Shown one piece after another: positions 1-9,171 of a stretch of 60,087 nt of DNA. The position numbers and the translations under genes are program-made. The notes below the pieces were generated by a model, which saw only the letters and a list, made by a program, of their open reading frames with translations, was not told where the DNA came from and ran no database searches. Source of the stretch: an uncultured Pelagibacteraceae bacterium (GTDB lineage: Bacteria > Pseudomonadota > Alphaproteobacteria > Pelagibacterales > Pelagibacteraceae); assembly GCA_902580895.1 (NCBI GenBank), contig CACHMJ010000007.1, positions 1 through 60,087 on the forward strand. Reading direction: 5' to 3'. How positions within the stretch are numbered: position 1 is the first letter of the stretch; every line of letters begins with the position of its first letter.

Positions 1-2
1 TT

Positions 3-767
3 GATCAACTTGTTGCAAATGGTAAGGTTGAAAGTAAATTTAATATAAGTTTTTTTACAAATGCTGACTCAAGAGAAGCTGAGCTAGCTGGAATAGCAAG
101 TTCATTTATGGGCTCAATTTTTTCTATACTTGTTTGTTTAATGATAGCTTTTCCTGTTGCGGTTCTAGCCGCAATCTATCTTGAAGAATTTGCCCCTAAA
201 AATAGATTTACTGATTTTATTGAAGTTAATATAAACAACTTAGCAGCGGTTCCATCTATAGTTTTTGGTCTATTAGGGTTAGGAGTTTTATTGGCTATAT
301 TTCATTTACCAAGGTCTACCCCATTAGTTGGAGGTATCACTTTGTCCTTAATGACTTTACCAACAATAATTATAGCTGCTAGAGCATCTTTAAAAGCAGT
401 TCCACCAAGTATAAGAGAGGCAGCACTTGCTATGGGAGCAAGTCGAATGCAAACCACAATGCATCATACAGTTCCTCTTTCTATGCCTGGCACGTTATCA
501 GGAACAATAATTGGTTTAGCTCAAGCTTTAGGAGAAACTGCACCCTTAATTTTAATTGGAATGGTTGCTTTTGTTAACACGATACCTGGATCACCCATGG
601 ATCCTGCTGCAAGCTTACCAGTTCAAATTTATATTTGGGCTGAAAGTGCTGAAAGGGGATTTGTAGAAAAAGTTTCGGCATGTATAATGGTCTTACTTGG
701 CTTTTTAATAATAATGAATTTATTTGCCCAAATAATAAGACATAAGTTTGAGAAAAAATGGAGTTAA
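3..767 (+). CDS. pstA: Phosphate ABC transporter permease PstA, 5' end cut off
   Basis: Inner-membrane permease of the high-affinity phosphate importer PstSCAB. The reading frame is open to the left edge, so the N-terminal part is missing; the first visible residues are [11 protein letters not shown]. Several hydrophobic segments follow, and the EAA loop of ABC permeases is visible as [21 protein letters not shown], the stretch that docks on the ATPase. The C-terminus is normal for PstA. It ends one base before the pstB ATG, so the two are probably translated together. Identity rests on the EAA loop, the overall PstA-like sequence and the pstB-phoU-phoB genes that follow. Confidence 0.95.
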   Translation, partial: DQLVANGKVESKFNISFFTNADSREAELAGIASSFMGSIFSILVCLMIAFPVAVLAAIYLEEFAPKNRFTDFIEVNINNLAAVPSIVFGLLGLGVLLAIFHLPRSTPLVGGITLSLMTLPTIIIAARASLKAVPPSIREAALAMGASRMQTTMHHTVPLSMPGTLSGTIIGLAQALGETAPLILIGMVAFVNTIPGSPMDPAASLPVQIYIWAESAERGFVEKVSACIMVLLGFLIIMNLFAQIIRHKFEKKWS

Positions 768-768
768 A

Positions 769-1524
769 ATGATAAAGATTAAAGCAAAAGATGTTGATGT
801 TTTTTATGGAAAAAAACAAGCGCTCTTTAATATAAGTTTAGATATTGAGGAAAATCAAGTAACGGCATTAATTGGTCCATCTGGTTGTGGTAAATCAACT
901 TTCCTAAGATGTCTTAATAGAATGAATGATGTAATTGATATCTGTAGTGTTAAAGGAGAAATTTTAATTAATGATTTTAATATCAATGATAAAAGTTGTG
1001 ATGTCGTAAGACTAAGAGAAAAAATTGGTATGGTTTTTCAAAAACCCAATCCTTTCCCAAAAACTTTATATGAAAATGTGTCTTACGGTCCAACAATTCA
1101 TGGTATGGCTCAATCAAAACAAGAAATGGATGAAATTGTTGAAACTAGTTTGAAAAAGGCTGCACTATGGGAAGAGGTAAAAGATAGGTTGCATGAACCT
1201 GGAACTGGATTATCTGGAGGACAACAGCAAAGACTTTGTATTGCTAGAGCGATTTCTGTAAGACCTGAAGTTATATTAATGGATGAACCTTGTTCAGCAT
1301 TAGATCCAATAGCAACAGCACAAATTGAAGAATTGATTGATGAGTTAAAAAAAGAGCACACAATAATAATTGTAACTCATTCTATGGCTCAAGCAGCACG
1401 TGTTTCTCAAAATACAGGTTTTTTTCATTTAGGTCAATTGATTGAACATGGATCTACTGATAAAATATTTAAGAATCCTGATAATAAAAAAACGCAAGAT
1501 TATATAACAGGGAGGTTTGGATAA
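769..1524 (+). CDS. pstB: Phosphate ABC transporter ATP-binding protein PstB
   Basis: ATPase that powers phosphate import. It shows Walker [10 protein letters not shown], the ABC signature [13 protein letters not shown] and Walker [14 protein letters not shown], with the H-loop in IIVTHSM. I place the start at the ATG at 769, one base after the pstA stop and with GGAG just upstream, rather than at the in-frame TTG at 748 inside pstA. That gives [14 protein letters not shown] and 251 residues, the usual PstB length. The stop overlaps the phoU start as TAATG, which indicates translational coupling. Confidence 0.97.
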   Translation: MIKIKAKDVDVFYGKKQALFNISLDIEENQVTALIGPSGCGKSTFLRCLNRMNDVIDICSVKGEILINDFNINDKSCDVVRLREKIGMVFQKPNPFPKTLYENVSYGPTIHGMAQSKQEMDEIVETSLKKAALWEEVKDRLHEPGTGLSGGQQQRLCIARAISVRPEVILMDEPCSALDPIATAQIEELIDELKKEHTIIIVTHSMAQAARVSQNTGFFHLGQLIEHGSTDKIFKNPDNKKTQDYITGRFG

Positions 1525-2231
1525 TGTCTGAAGCACCACATACAGTCAAATCTTACGAAGAAGAATTAAAAAATCTTAATGCTAATATAATTAAAATGGG
1601 AAGTGCATGTGAAGATTCTTTAGGTAAAGCAATTCAAGCCATTACAACAAGAGATAATGATATTGCAGAAGCTGTTATTCAAGAAGATGAAAAAATAGAT
1701 AAATATGAGACTTTAATTGAACAGCAAGTTGTGAATTTAATTGCTTTAAGACAACCTATGGCAATTGATTTAAGAGAGACAGTAACGGCTTTGAAAATGT
1801 CTTCAGATTTAGAAAGAATAGGTGATTTAGCAAAAAATATATCCAAGAGAACACTTTTGCTTAACGAAAATCTTCCAAAGAACTTGGTAGACTCATTGAA
1901 TAGAGTATCTACCAATGTTCAAAAACAATTAAAATCAACATTAGATGCTTATCTAGAAAGATCTGCGCCAATGGCAGTAAATGTTTGGGAAGGTGATGAG
2001 CAAATAGATGATCTAACAAATCTTTGTATGCAAGAAGTTATAAAATATCTTAAAGAAAATGAAAAAAATTTAGAAGATGGAACCCATTTATTGTTTGTAA
2101 CTAAAAACATAGAGCGTATTGGTGATCATACTACAAATGTTGCAGAACAAGTTTACTATTTAGTTAAAGGCGAATATTTAGAAGGTGATAGACCCAAGGG
2201 AACAGAGCCAATTGTAACCGGAGAAAAATGA
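1524..2231 (+). CDS. phoU: Phosphate-specific transport accessory protein PhoU
   Basis: PhoU connects the Pst transporter to the PhoR-PhoB two-component system and represses the Pho response when phosphate is plentiful. The 235-residue protein is all helical with two PhoU repeats; the metal-binding repeat signatures appear as KMSSDLERIGDLAKNI and KNIERIGDHTTNVAE. It is coupled to pstB by a TAATG overlap and lies 3 bases before phoB, so transport, signalling and response regulator are in one transcript. No phoR is in the window. Confidence 0.95.
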   Translation: MSEAPHTVKSYEEELKNLNANIIKMGSACEDSLGKAIQAITTRDNDIAEAVIQEDEKIDKYETLIEQQVVNLIALRQPMAIDLRETVTALKMSSDLERIGDLAKNISKRTLLLNENLPKNLVDSLNRVSTNVQKQLKSTLDAYLERSAPMAVNVWEGDEQIDDLTNLCMQEVIKYLKENEKNLEDGTHLLFVTKNIERIGDHTTNVAEQVYYLVKGEYLEGDRPKGTEPIVTGEK

Positions 2232-2234
2232 TTT

Positions 2235-2918
2235 ATGTCAGCTCATGTTTTCATAGCTGAAGATGAAGCATCAATTGTTAGTTTGTTAAAGTACAATCTT
2301 GAAAAAGAAGGTTATAAAGTCAGTCATTCAGAAAATGGAGAAGATGCTCTTAAACAAATAAAATTAAAACAGCCAGATTTAATATTAATGGATTGGATGT
2401 TACCAGAATTATCTGGTGTTGAAATTTGTAAAAACTTAAAAAAAGATAATAAGTTTAATGATATTCCTGTCATTATGTTAACTGCAAAAGGGGAGGAAGA
2501 AGACAAATTAAAAGCATTTGATACAGGTGCAGATGATTATGTAACTAAACCTTTTAGTCAAAAAGAATTGAATGCTAGAATTAAATCTTTATTGAGAAGA
2601 TCTAAACCTCAATCATCATCAGACATTGTAGAATTTACTGATTTAAAAATAGATCGGATTACAAAAAGAGTTTATAGAAAAGATAAAGAAATTACTTTGG
2701 GTCCAACTGAATTTAAACTCTTAGATTTTTTTATCAAAAATCCAAAAAGAGTTTATTCAAGAGAACAACTCTTAAACAATGTTTGGGGAGAAAATATATA
2801 TGTTGAGTCTAGAACAGTTGATGTTCATATTAGAAGATTAAGACAAGCAATTAACATACAAAATACAAAACCTTTAATTAGAACAGTAAGATCAGCTGGT
2901 TATTCTTTAGAATCTTGA
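2235..2918 (+). CDS. phoB: Phosphate regulon response regulator PhoB
   Basis: OmpR-family response regulator of 227 residues. The N-terminal receiver domain has the acidic pair in AEDEAS, the phosphoacceptor Asp in LMDWMLPELSG, the Thr/Ala switch in MLTAKGE and the conserved Lys in DDYVTKPFS. The C-terminal winged helix has LGPTEFKLLDFF and SRTVDVHIRRLRQAI. It is the last gene of pstA-pstB-phoU-phoB. The 3' end overlaps the 3' end of the convergent SixA-like gene by 19 bases. The pst context makes PhoB the natural assignment among OmpR regulators. Confidence 0.93.
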   Translation: MSAHVFIAEDEASIVSLLKYNLEKEGYKVSHSENGEDALKQIKLKQPDLILMDWMLPELSGVEICKNLKKDNKFNDIPVIMLTAKGEEEDKLKAFDTGADDYVTKPFSQKELNARIKSLLRRSKPQSSSDIVEFTDLKIDRITKRVYRKDKEITLGPTEFKLLDFFIKNPKRVYSREQLLNNVWGENIYVESRTVDVHIRRLRQAINIQNTKPLIRTVRSAGYSLES

Positions 2919-3424
2919 AGATCTTTGGGTCTTATAAATTTTTTTAATACTCCCTTTTTCTCAACTTCATTCCAGGATTTAATATCAAACTCAATTTTTG
3001 CAAATGCTGCTGTTGGGAATTTATAATTCATTAGTTTAAAATTATTCGTATTATGATTTTTTGTAAGATTTCGTACTAAATTTTTCACTGATGGTTCATG
3101 GTTTATAATCAAAATTGATTTATATTCACTGGATATTTCTTTAATTTTTTTTACAATTGCATTCTCATCAACTAAATATAAATCTTTTGAAAAATTAACT
3201 TTTTTTGGCTTATTAATTTTCTTGGATAAAATTTGAAAAGTTTTTTTTGTTCTTTTTGATGATGAAATTAATGCATAATCAAATTCAAATTTTTTTTTAA
3301 CAAAAAATTCACAAATCATTTTTGCATTTTTCTTGCCTCTTTTAGTAAGTGGTCTATCAAAATCATTAATACTTAAATCATCCCAACTAGATTTTGCGTG
3401 TCTCATGACGTATAATTGATACAT
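2900..3424 (-). CDS. SixA-like phosphohistidine phosphatase (histidine phosphatase superfamily)
   Basis: Small histidine phosphatase of 174 residues. The catalytic RH motif is at the N-terminus in MYQLYVMRHAKSSW, followed by the superfamily pattern DRPLTKRGKKNA and a second catalytic His in INHEPSV. SixA proteins remove phosphate from phosphohistidine, classically on histidine phosphotransfer domains; the substrate here is unknown. I start at the ATG at 3424 because the RH motif must sit near the N-terminus; the longer in-frame extension runs into ppk. It converges on phoB (19-base overlap) and diverges from ppk with only 13 bases between start codons. Confidence 0.85.
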   Translation of the reverse strand: MYQLYVMRHAKSSWDDLSINDFDRPLTKRGKKNAKMICEFFVKKKFEFDYALISSSKRTKKTFQILSKKINKPKKVNFSKDLYLVDENAIVKKIKEISSEYKSILIINHEPSVKNLVRNLTKNHNTNNFKLMNYKFPTAAFAKIEFDIKSWNEVEKKGVLKKFIRPKDLQDSKE

Positions 3425-3437
3425 AAAATCTAAATAT

Positions 3438-5594
3438 ATGACTGCTTTAAAAAAACAACATAAAGAAGAGTTGAAATCTAAATATATAAATAGAGAGCTT
3501 TCTTGGTTAAAATTCAACGATAGAGTACTTTTAGAGGCGCAAAATATCGAAAATCCTCTTTATGAAAGAGTAAAGTTTTTATCAATTGCTGGGTCTAATC
3601 TAGATGAATTTTTTATGGTCCGTGTAGCTGGGTTATATAGTCAAATAAAACAAGAAGTTGACTCACTAAGCTCTGATGGTTTGACACCTGAAGAGCAAAT
3701 GGATGAGGTAGTGCTTGAAACTAAGAATCTATTAAAAAAACAGAACAAAATTTTTATTCAACTGATTATGGAATTAAAAAAAAATAATATCAATTTAGTT
3801 AAACCAGTTAATTTAAATACTAAGGATAAAAAAAAACTTTTAGAAATATTTAAAGAAGAGATTTACCCTTTATTAACACCATCAGCAATTGATCCTGCAC
3901 ATCCATTTCCATTTATAATCAATCAAGGAAGAGCAATTGTAATGAAGTTAAGAAAAAAAAATAAAAAAAGGATTTTAAACTCAATAATAGTAATACCAAA
4001 AGCATTATCTAGATTTATTGAAATTGAGTCTTCAAAAAATCATAAGAAATTTGTGATTCTAGATGATGTAATAAGTTTTTTTGCTAATGAAATTTTTCCA
4101 GATCATGATTTAGAAAAGAAAATGATTTTTAGAGTAATAAGAGACAGCGATGTAGAGATTCAAGAGGAAGCAGAAGATTTGGTTAGATCTTTTGAATTGG
4201 CTTTAAAAAGACGTAGAACGGGTGATATTGTTCGTTTAGAGGTTCTTGAAAATAGTGATAACGAATTGATAAGATTTATAACTAATAAATTAGATATAAA
4301 TCCTGACTATATTTATGATGTTGCTGGCCTTGTTGGAATTCAAGATATAGATCAAATATGTAAAGTAAAAAATCCAAAATTAAGATTTAAACATTTTACA
4401 CCTAGAGAAGTTGAAAGATTAAAAGAATATAATGATAATTTTTTTGAAACTATTAAAAAGAAAGATTTAGTTGTTCATCATCCTTTTGAAACATTTGACT
4501 CAGTAATTGAATTTTTAAACCAAGCAGCAAATGATAAAAAAGTTATAGCTATAAAACAAACTCTATATAGAACAACTCTAGACTCACCTATTGTTAAAGC
4601 TTTAATAACAGCTGCAGAAAACGGAAAAACAGTTACCGCTTTAATTGAAATTAAAGCTAGATTTGATGAGGAAGCTAATATTCAACTATCAAGAAGTTTA
4701 GAAAAAGTAGGTGTTCAAATTGTTTATGGTTTTGCTAAATATAAAACTCATGCAAAATCATCATTAGTTTTAAGAAGAGAACAGGGTAAAATACAAACTT
4801 ATTTTCATTTAGGAACTGGCAATTATCATCCAGTAAATGCTAAAATTTATACTGATTTGTCTTTATTTAGTTGTGATAAGAAAATGGCATCAGATGTTGA
4901 AAAGTTTTTCAATTATGTAACAGGATACGCAAAACCAAAAAATTTAAATAAAATTTCTATTTCGCCAGTAAATATGAGGCAAACCTTAAATGAAAATATT
5001 GATGCTGAAATTAAAAATTCTAAAAATGGAAAATTTGCAGCTATTTGGGCAAAAATGAACTCTTTAGTAGATCCAGAAATTATTGATAAATTTTATGAAG
5101 CTTCGAATGCTGGTGTAAAAATTCATTTATTTGTAAGGGGTGTTTGTTGTTTAAGACCAGGAGTAAAAGATAGATCAGAAAACATATTTGTAAAAAGTAT
5201 CATAGGAAGATTTTTAGAGCATTCTAGAATTTACTGCTTTAGTAATGGTACAAAAAAAATGCCTAATAGAAATGCAAAAGTATATATTTCGTCAGCTGAT
5301 TTAATGCCGAGAAATTTAAATCGAAGGGTAGAACTTCTAGTCCCAATTGAAAATGAGACTGTTCATGAACAGATCTTAGATCAAATAATGTTGGCAAATT
5401 ATCTTGATACTAATCAGAGCTGGGAACTTGAAGCTGATGGTAATTATAAAAAAATTAAATATAGTAAGAGCGATTCCTTTTCAGCTCATGAATATTTTAT
5501 GAATAATCCGAGCTTATCTGGAAGAGGTAAAGCTAAACTAAGAATGCAGCCTAAACAACTGCACTTAAGATTGATTAAAAGTGGAAGTAATTAA
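3438..5594 (+). CDS. ppk: Polyphosphate kinase (PPK1)
   Basis: Transfers the gamma phosphate of ATP to growing polyphosphate, reversibly. 718 residues, full length for PPK1. The N-terminal domain starts YINRELSWLKFNDRVL. The catalytic phospholipase-D-like region carries the autophosphorylated His in YKTHAKSSLVLRRE (about residue 438) and the second His in YFHLGTGNYH (about 457). The C-terminal part has AKVYISSADLMPRNLNRRVE. It overlaps ppx by 14 bases. Its place next to pst-phoB fits control by phosphate supply, but I see no clear PhoB box in the 13-base gap upstream. Confidence 0.96.
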   Translation: MTALKKQHKEELKSKYINRELSWLKFNDRVLLEAQNIENPLYERVKFLSIAGSNLDEFFMVRVAGLYSQIKQEVDSLSSDGLTPEEQMDEVVLETKNLLKKQNKIFIQLIMELKKNNINLVKPVNLNTKDKKKLLEIFKEEIYPLLTPSAIDPAHPFPFIINQGRAIVMKLRKKNKKRILNSIIVIPKALSRFIEIESSKNHKKFVILDDVISFFANEIFPDHDLEKKMIFRVIRDSDVEIQEEAEDLVRSFELALKRRRTGDIVRLEVLENSDNELIRFITNKLDINPDYIYDVAGLVGIQDIDQICKVKNPKLRFKHFTPREVERLKEYNDNFFETIKKKDLVVHHPFETFDSVIEFLNQAANDKKVIAIKQTLYRTTLDSPIVKALITAAENGKTVTALIEIKARFDEEANIQLSRSLEKVGVQIVYGFAKYKTHAKSSLVLRREQGKIQTYFHLGTGNYHPVNAKIYTDLSLFSCDKKMASDVEKFFNYVTGYAKPKNLNKISISPVNMRQTLNENIDAEIKNSKNGKFAAIWAKMNSLVDPEIIDKFYEASNAGVKIHLFVRGVCCLRPGVKDRSENIFVKSIIGRFLEHSRIYCFSNGTKKMPNRNAKVYISSADLMPRNLNRRVELLVPIENETVHEQILDQIMLANYLDTNQSWELEADGNYKKIKYSKSDSFSAHEYFMNNPSLSGRGKAKLRMQPKQLHLRLIKSGSN

Positions 5595-7092
5595 AAGTAA
5601 AAATAGTTTAAAATTAAATCAGGCAAAATTAGCTATAATAGACATTGGATCAAACTCTATAAGAATGCTAATTTATGAAGATTTCAGTTCTTCTCGTGTG
5701 CCTTTTTTTAATGAAAAAGCAGTTTGTGAACTTGGAAAAAATTTAGATAAATCCAAAAAACTTCACAGATCTGGTACCGAATATGCTTTAAAAGTTTTAA
5801 AAAGATTCTCTGAAATTTTAAATGTTTCAAAAATCACAAATCTTAAAATCATTGCAACAGCAGTTTTAAGAGAAGCGACTGATACAAAACCATTTATTAA
5901 TGAAGTTGAAAAACTTTTTAAAACTAAGATTAATATATTATCTGGTGAAGAAGAAGCTGAATGCTCAGCTGAGGGAGTAAAAATAGGCTTTGAAAATGTC
6001 AATGGATTAGTTGCTGATCTTGGAGGTGGAAGTTTAGAATTAGCTCGAGTTGAAAATAATATAGTTACTAATAAAACCTCATTACCTATTGGAGTTTTAA
6101 GATTATTAAATAATCCTATAGTTAAAAAAAGAAATTTAGCAAAATATATCAAAAAATTATTAAGAGAAGAAAAATGGCTTTCAAAAAAGAAATTTAATAA
6201 TCTATATTTAGTTGGAGGTACCTGGCGAGCATTATTTAAATTACATCTTTTTCAAAATAATCATCCGGTACATATAATTCATCAATATAGTATTGATAAC
6301 AATGTTTTATCTAAGTTTGTTGAAAAAATTTCATCTTTTAATAAATCTAAACTTAAAACAGTTGAGTATATTTCAAAATCTAGAACAGCGTATTTACCTT
6401 ATAGTTGCATTATACTTGATGAAATTATGAGAGTTACAAATCCAAGAAATATAATTTGTTCTATAAGTGGTTTGCGTGAAGGTTCTTTATCAATTGACTA
6501 TTTTAAAGATGTAAAAGAATCAGAAATTTTTCATAAAGCACTTGAGAATATTGCAAAAAAAAGAGGTGATCTAGGATCGAACTATAAAAAATATTATGAT
6601 TTTATTCAGCCAGTTTTTGAAGGCAATGAACATTTTAATAAGAAATTATTATATCTGGCATGTGTATTAAGTCATATGGATTGGGGATTAGGAGCATTTC
6701 AAAAAGCTGAATTGGTATTTCAAGAAACAATAAATACTCCTTTACTTAGATTGACTCATAAAGAAAGAATACAATTAGCTTTGTCATGTTATTGGCGGTA
6801 CTGTAGTATCAAGTATAATCCAAAGATGGAGTATCTAACTTTTTTAAATAATAATGAAATTTTTTCAAGCAAACAAGTTGGAGCAGCATTGAGATTTTCA
6901 CAATCATTGACCTCGATATCTACGATATTTCTTGAAGAGTTTAAATTGTATAAAAGAGGTAATGCTGTATTTTTAAAAATTCCATCACAACATCAAGAAA
7001 TAATCTCAAAACAAGTTACTAAAAGATTTAAAGCTCTTGCTAGAGAATTATTTTTAGAACCAAGAGTAATTTACTCAAATAATTCAAGATAA
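5581..7092 (+). CDS. ppx: Exopolyphosphatase, Ppx/GppA family
   Basis: Releases phosphate from polyphosphate ends, opposing PPK1; some family members hydrolyse pppGpp instead. 503 residues. The ASKHA ATPase-fold motifs are visible: IIDIGSNSIRMLIYE (phosphate 1), SGEEEAECSAEG, and VADLGGGSLELA (phosphate 2). The start is GTG at 5581, inside the end of ppk. A ppk-ppx pair coupled by overlap favours exopolyphosphatase over GppA. It is the last gene of the block; a 220-base spacer follows. Confidence 0.9.
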   Translation: MEVIKSKNSLKLNQAKLAIIDIGSNSIRMLIYEDFSSSRVPFFNEKAVCELGKNLDKSKKLHRSGTEYALKVLKRFSEILNVSKITNLKIIATAVLREATDTKPFINEVEKLFKTKINILSGEEEAECSAEGVKIGFENVNGLVADLGGGSLELARVENNIVTNKTSLPIGVLRLLNNPIVKKRNLAKYIKKLLREEKWLSKKKFNNLYLVGGTWRALFKLHLFQNNHPVHIIHQYSIDNNVLSKFVEKISSFNKSKLKTVEYISKSRTAYLPYSCIILDEIMRVTNPRNIICSISGLREGSLSIDYFKDVKESEIFHKALENIAKKRGDLGSNYKKYYDFIQPVFEGNEHFNKKLLYLACVLSHMDWGLGAFQKAELVFQETINTPLLRLTHKERIQLALSCYWRYCSIKYNPKMEYLTFLNNNEIFSSKQVGAALRFSQSLTSISTIFLEEFKLYKRGNAVFLKIPSQHQEIISKQVTKRFKALARELFLEPRVIYSNNSR

Positions 7093-7313
7093 ATTAAATT
7101 TAATTCTATTTTTAATTGAGTGATATTTTTTTGTAACATTATTTTAATTTAAATTCATTTAACTTTAACAATAAGTAAATAATTTTGTAATTTAGTTTAT
7201 GTATAAAGCACCATCAAAGTTTAAATATTCATTATTTCTTCCCCTGTTTAAATTTTGTTGATTAACTACTTTCTTCCTTCTCTTAAATGAGAAGGGAGAA
7301 AGACGATTTGGAA
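7093..7313. other. 221-base spacer between ppx and a convergent small gene
   Basis: No convincing gene. It is AT-rich apart from a hairpin at 7271-7300. A 20-codon frame (ATG at 7199, stop TGA at 7259) encodes MYKAPSKFKYSLFLPLFKFC but has no ribosome binding site and I do not call it. Confidence 0.5.
7271..7300 (-). terminator. 12-bp hairpin, probable terminator of the 69-residue gene
   Basis: TTCTTCCTTCTC pairs with GAGAAGGGAGAA across a TTAAAT loop (12 pairs, one G-U). It lies 14 bases beyond the stop of the minus-strand small gene. No strong T-run follows on either strand, so it may be an RNA-stabilising or processing hairpin instead of a simple intrinsic terminator. Confidence 0.45.
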
Positions 7314-7523
7314 TTAATTATTTATAGATGCAGGAGACTGCTCTGCATTTTTCTTAGCAAGCTTTTTTGCTTTTTTTTCTGCAACCTTTTTTTCTAGACC
7401 AGCAATTTTAATATTAAGGCTTGATAATTTTTTTTCTTTTGCTGTAATTTTATTTTTAAGTTTGTCTATTGATTTTAATATCTTTGTTTTTTTCTTTTCA
7501 TTTTTTTTTAGTTTTTTTCTCAT
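7314..7523 (-). CDS. Small lysine-rich coiled-coil protein, function unknown
   Basis: 69 residues, very rich in Lys, almost entirely charged and helical, with heptad-like spacing of Leu and Ile (KLKNKITAKEKKLSSLNIKI) suggesting a coiled coil. The tail ...AEQSPASINN is not basic. A strong ribosome binding site GGAGG lies about 7 bases before the ATG (GGAGGCATTAATG), which supports a real gene despite the low-complexity sequence. Highly basic small proteins of this kind can bind nucleic acid, as histone-like proteins do; nothing here proves it. No family recognised. Confidence 0.65.
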   Translation of the reverse strand: MRKKLKKNEKKKTKILKSIDKLKNKITAKEKKLSSLNIKIAGLEKKVAEKKAKKLAKKNAEQSPASINN

Positions 7524-7602
7524 TAATGCCTCCGAATTATTTAATATTTGATTTAATCATATAATCCTTAAATAAAAAAGATATTTTGATACAACCTTTA
7601 GT

Positions 7603-8094
7603 TTATAGTTTTTTAAGAACTGTTATTAAATAAAAAAACATTGCTATATGAGAACTATTATTGAATTTTTGATTTAATATTAATTTAAATATCTCTCTTT
7701 GATTAAAAAGATGAATTCTAATACCCTGTTCTGGTTTCGAAATTTTAATTAAGTCTTCTGTGTAATAACCAGTAATTTTAGTAGTTAGTCTTCCAGGTTC
7801 ATTATAAAAAGTTATTATTTTACTCAATTTTGATCTTGATCTATATCCTGTTTCTTCTCTTAATTCCTTATATGCTGATTGGAGAGTTGTTTCCTTTTTT
7901 TCCACTATGCCAGAAGGAAACTCGTAGTTAATTTTATTAATTGGAACTCTTTTTTGGGAAACTACTACATATTTGTCTTTAATCTTAGGTATTACTAATG
8001 AAAGATTAGAAGTTTTAAGATAATGATAAAACTCTTTTTTTTTAAATTTTTTGTTAATTAAACTTATTCGATTGGTAAGTTTTATATTTTTCAA
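7603..8094 (-). CDS. Nudix hydrolase
   Basis: 163 residues with a clear Nudix box: G-IVEKK-E-TTLQSAY-KELREETGY, one conservative change (K for R) from the consensus GX5EX7REUXEEXGU. It resembles the ADP-ribose pyrophosphatase branch, with FPSGIVEKKE before the box and FYNEPGRLTTKITGYY after it. Substrate is inferred only. It is the last gene of the minus-strand operon with the aquaglyceroporin gene, overlapping it by 4 bases. Its link to arsenic detoxification, if any, is unknown; it may simply ride along. Confidence 0.85.
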   Translation of the reverse strand: MKNIKLTNRISLINKKFKKKEFYHYLKTSNLSLVIPKIKDKYVVVSQKRVPINKINYEFPSGIVEKKETTLQSAYKELREETGYRSRSKLSKIITFYNEPGRLTTKITGYYTEDLIKISKPEQGIRIHLFNQREIFKLILNQKFNNSSHIAMFFYLITVLKKL

Positions 8095-8750
8095 TTTTTT
8101 TCTAAAAATAACTTTTTAACAATAAATACAGCAATTAACATTCCGATAAGTTCAGCTAAAATATAATATGGAGTATTTAAATAACTAATACCAGTAAAAG
8201 ACTCTGTAAATGTTCTAGCAATTGCAACAGCTGGATTTGCAAATGAAGTTGAGGAAGTAAACCAATAACCAGCAGTAATATAAAGACCAACACTAGCAGC
8301 AACAGCAATTTTGCCTGACTTCATAGACCCAAAAATTATAATTATAAGACCTAATGTTGCTATTACCTCAGATGTGAATATGTAAATCCCATCTCTTGAC
8401 TTAGTAGATAATTCATAAATTTCATGTTCAAAAAAGAAATTAGCTAAACCAACACCAATTAAGCAACCAACCAATTGAGCAATGATATAGTAGGGTAATA
8501 GTTTTTTTTTTAATTTACCCGTTATTGCCATTGCGATACTTACAAATGGATTAAAATGAGCTCCTGATACATCAGCAAAAACCGTGATAAGCACAAATAA
8601 ACCTGCTCCTGTTGCTATAGTATTAGCTATTAACATCACAGCAACATCATTAGTTAAGTTTTCAGCCATTAAACCTGAACCAACAATAATCATTACTAAA
8701 AAACAACTTCCTAATAGTTCAGCAAGAAAATAGCGACTTTTATTTTTCAT
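8091..8750 (-). CDS. MIP-family aquaglyceroporin, AqpS-like (probable arsenite channel)
   Basis: 219 residues with six hydrophobic segments of the aquaporin fold. The first half-helix signature is SGAHFNPFVS (NPF in place of NPA) and the second is SFANPAVAIAR, retaining the selectivity-filter Arg. The gene overlaps an arsenate reductase gene by 11 bases. In Sinorhizobium meliloti aqpS takes the place of the arsenite pump in an ars operon: ArsC makes arsenite and the channel lets it leak out. The same arrangement here suggests that role. A glycerol or small-solute facilitator is the alternative. Confidence 0.82.
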   Translation of the reverse strand: MKNKSRYFLAELLGSCFLVMIIVGSGLMAENLTNDVAVMLIANTIATGAGLFVLITVFADVSGAHFNPFVSIAMAITGKLKKKLLPYYIIAQLVGCLIGVGLANFFFEHEIYELSTKSRDGIYIFTSEVIATLGLIIIIFGSMKSGKIAVAASVGLYITAGYWFTSSTSFANPAVAIARTFTESFTGISYLNTPYYILAELIGMLIAVFIVKKLFLEKN

Positions 8751-9171
8751 AAAGCAGTTCCTTTATTCTTTTATGAATATTATTGTAAACTTTTTCTATT
8801 ATTTCATCTTTTTTATTTAAGTCGTTTGTTTCATTAAGTAATTTAACAGGATCCTCTATATCCCAATGAATTATCTGATCTTTATTTGGCCAAATAGGAC
8901 AGACTTCGTTATTGGCATTATTACAAACTGTAATCACATAATCCATTTTAATTTCGCTATCAACGAACGTATTAAAATTTTTAGATCTATAATTTGAAAG
9001 ATCATAATGTTTTGATAATAAATAATTCTTCACATCTTCATTAATTTTTCCTGTTGGATTACTCCCAGCACTAAAACCTTTATACATATCGTCATACTCG
9101 TTATTTATTATACTTTCAGCAATAATACTTCTTGCTGAATTACCTGTGCAAACAAACAATATGTTCTTCAT
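8740..9171 (-). CDS. arsC: Arsenate reductase ArsC, low-molecular-weight phosphatase type
   Basis: 143 residues with the phosphatase P-loop FVCTGNSARS (CX5R) at the N-terminus, catalytic Cys8. Two further cysteines, 83 and 91, lie in TVCNNANNEVCPIWP, where thioredoxin- or glutathione-coupled arsenate reductases place their redox cysteines. HWDIEDP carries the general acid Asp. Without these cysteines I would call a protein tyrosine phosphatase. It starts directly after the stop of the 73-residue membrane protein and overlaps the AqpS-like gene. No arsR is seen nearby. Confidence 0.85.
   Translation of the reverse strand: MKNILFVCTGNSARSIIAESIINNEYDDMYKGFSAGSNPTGKINEDVKNYLLSKHYDLSNYRSKNFNTFVDSEIKMDYVITVCNNANNEVCPIWPNKDQIIHWDIEDPVKLLNETNDLNKKDEIIEKVYNNIHKRIKELLYEK

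Noticed and set aside
748-768. TTG start for pstB inside pstA
   Set aside because: The ATG at 769 has a ribosome site and fits the family's N-terminus.
7199-7261. 20-codon frame between ppx and the small Lys-rich gene
   Set aside because: No ribosome site and no neighbour it could couple to.
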